A stretch of 64,000 bases of DNA. Source: Zoroaster sp. YZ-2022. Lineage: Eukaryota; Echinodermata; Asteroidea; Forcipulatida; Zoroasteridae. The stretch is taken from the NCBI GenBank assembly GCA_029582265.1, contig CM055821.1, forward strand, positions 40,061,004 to 40,125,003. The letters are read 5' to 3'. Positions 63,960 to 64,000 of the stretch are shown piece by piece. The position numbers and the translations under genes are program-made. The notes under the pieces were generated by a model. The model was not told the origin of the DNA, did no database searches, and saw nothing but the letters and a program-made list of their open reading frames with translations. Position 1 is the first letter of the stretch; each line of letters begins with the position of its first letter.

Positions 63960-64000
63960 GGGCTGTGCGTTTTCGGATATTTTTGGAACCGGATACCCAA
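63960..64000. mobile_element. Possible start of a hAT-type element cut by the window edge
   Basis: TAGGGCTGTGCGTTTTCGGA then GGAACCGGATACCC resembles the GGAACC-rich hAT element at 46990. The right end is outside the window. Confidence 0.35.

Overview
The window is eukaryotic and almost certainly from a marine deuterostome invertebrate. It has GT-AG introns, short exons in a sea of interspersed repeats, no operons, and vertebrate-like single-copy housekeeping genes. Several repeat families resemble ones I associate with echinoderms (sea-star-like), but that assignment is inference. One run of exactly 500 N (19535-20034) marks draft scaffolding.

Five host genes can be read with consistent splice phases. 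From left to right: an intronless C-type lectin with a PAN/apple-like tail (6997-7776, +); a tentative meteorin-like secreted protein (23339-31229, +); NAA80, the actin N-terminal acetyltransferase with its profilin-binding-type polyproline tract (38883-35069, -); ARMT1, a DUF89 damage-control phosphatase (42222-48937, +); CHAC2, a glutathione-specific gamma-glutamylcyclotransferase (56707-53899, -). A sixth, very small gene at 60564-61746 (+) reads as the complex III assembly factor UQCC3. The genes do not form one pathway.

Broken or orphan coding pieces are a THAP-domain exon (1902), a P2X7 cytosolic-domain-like gene with two frameshifts (5496-3022, -), a SAP-domain exon with one frameshift (39311), and four candidate single exons (16198, 17850, 22889, 38597).

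The rest is dominated by transposable elements. There are three LINE lineages (1-790, 24100-26224, 49907-52340), two tRNA-headed SINEs whose 3' tail matches the LINE at 24100-26224, and several Penelope-like (PLE) fragments, three of which carry hammerhead-ribozyme-like cores. hAT-type elements have 8-bp target duplications at 21839, 28405, 46990 and 54959. There are also TTAA-flanked palindromic MITEs, TA-flanked MITEs, and long foldback elements. Nested insertions are common: PLE inside a hAT-like element inside a CHAC2 intron; hAT MITE inside a TTAA element; MITE inside a 2.1-kb hAT. The most interesting signals are the PLE hammerhead cores with their conserved hairpins, the LINE/SINE tail sharing, and a foldback element whose loop still encodes a transposase C-terminus.
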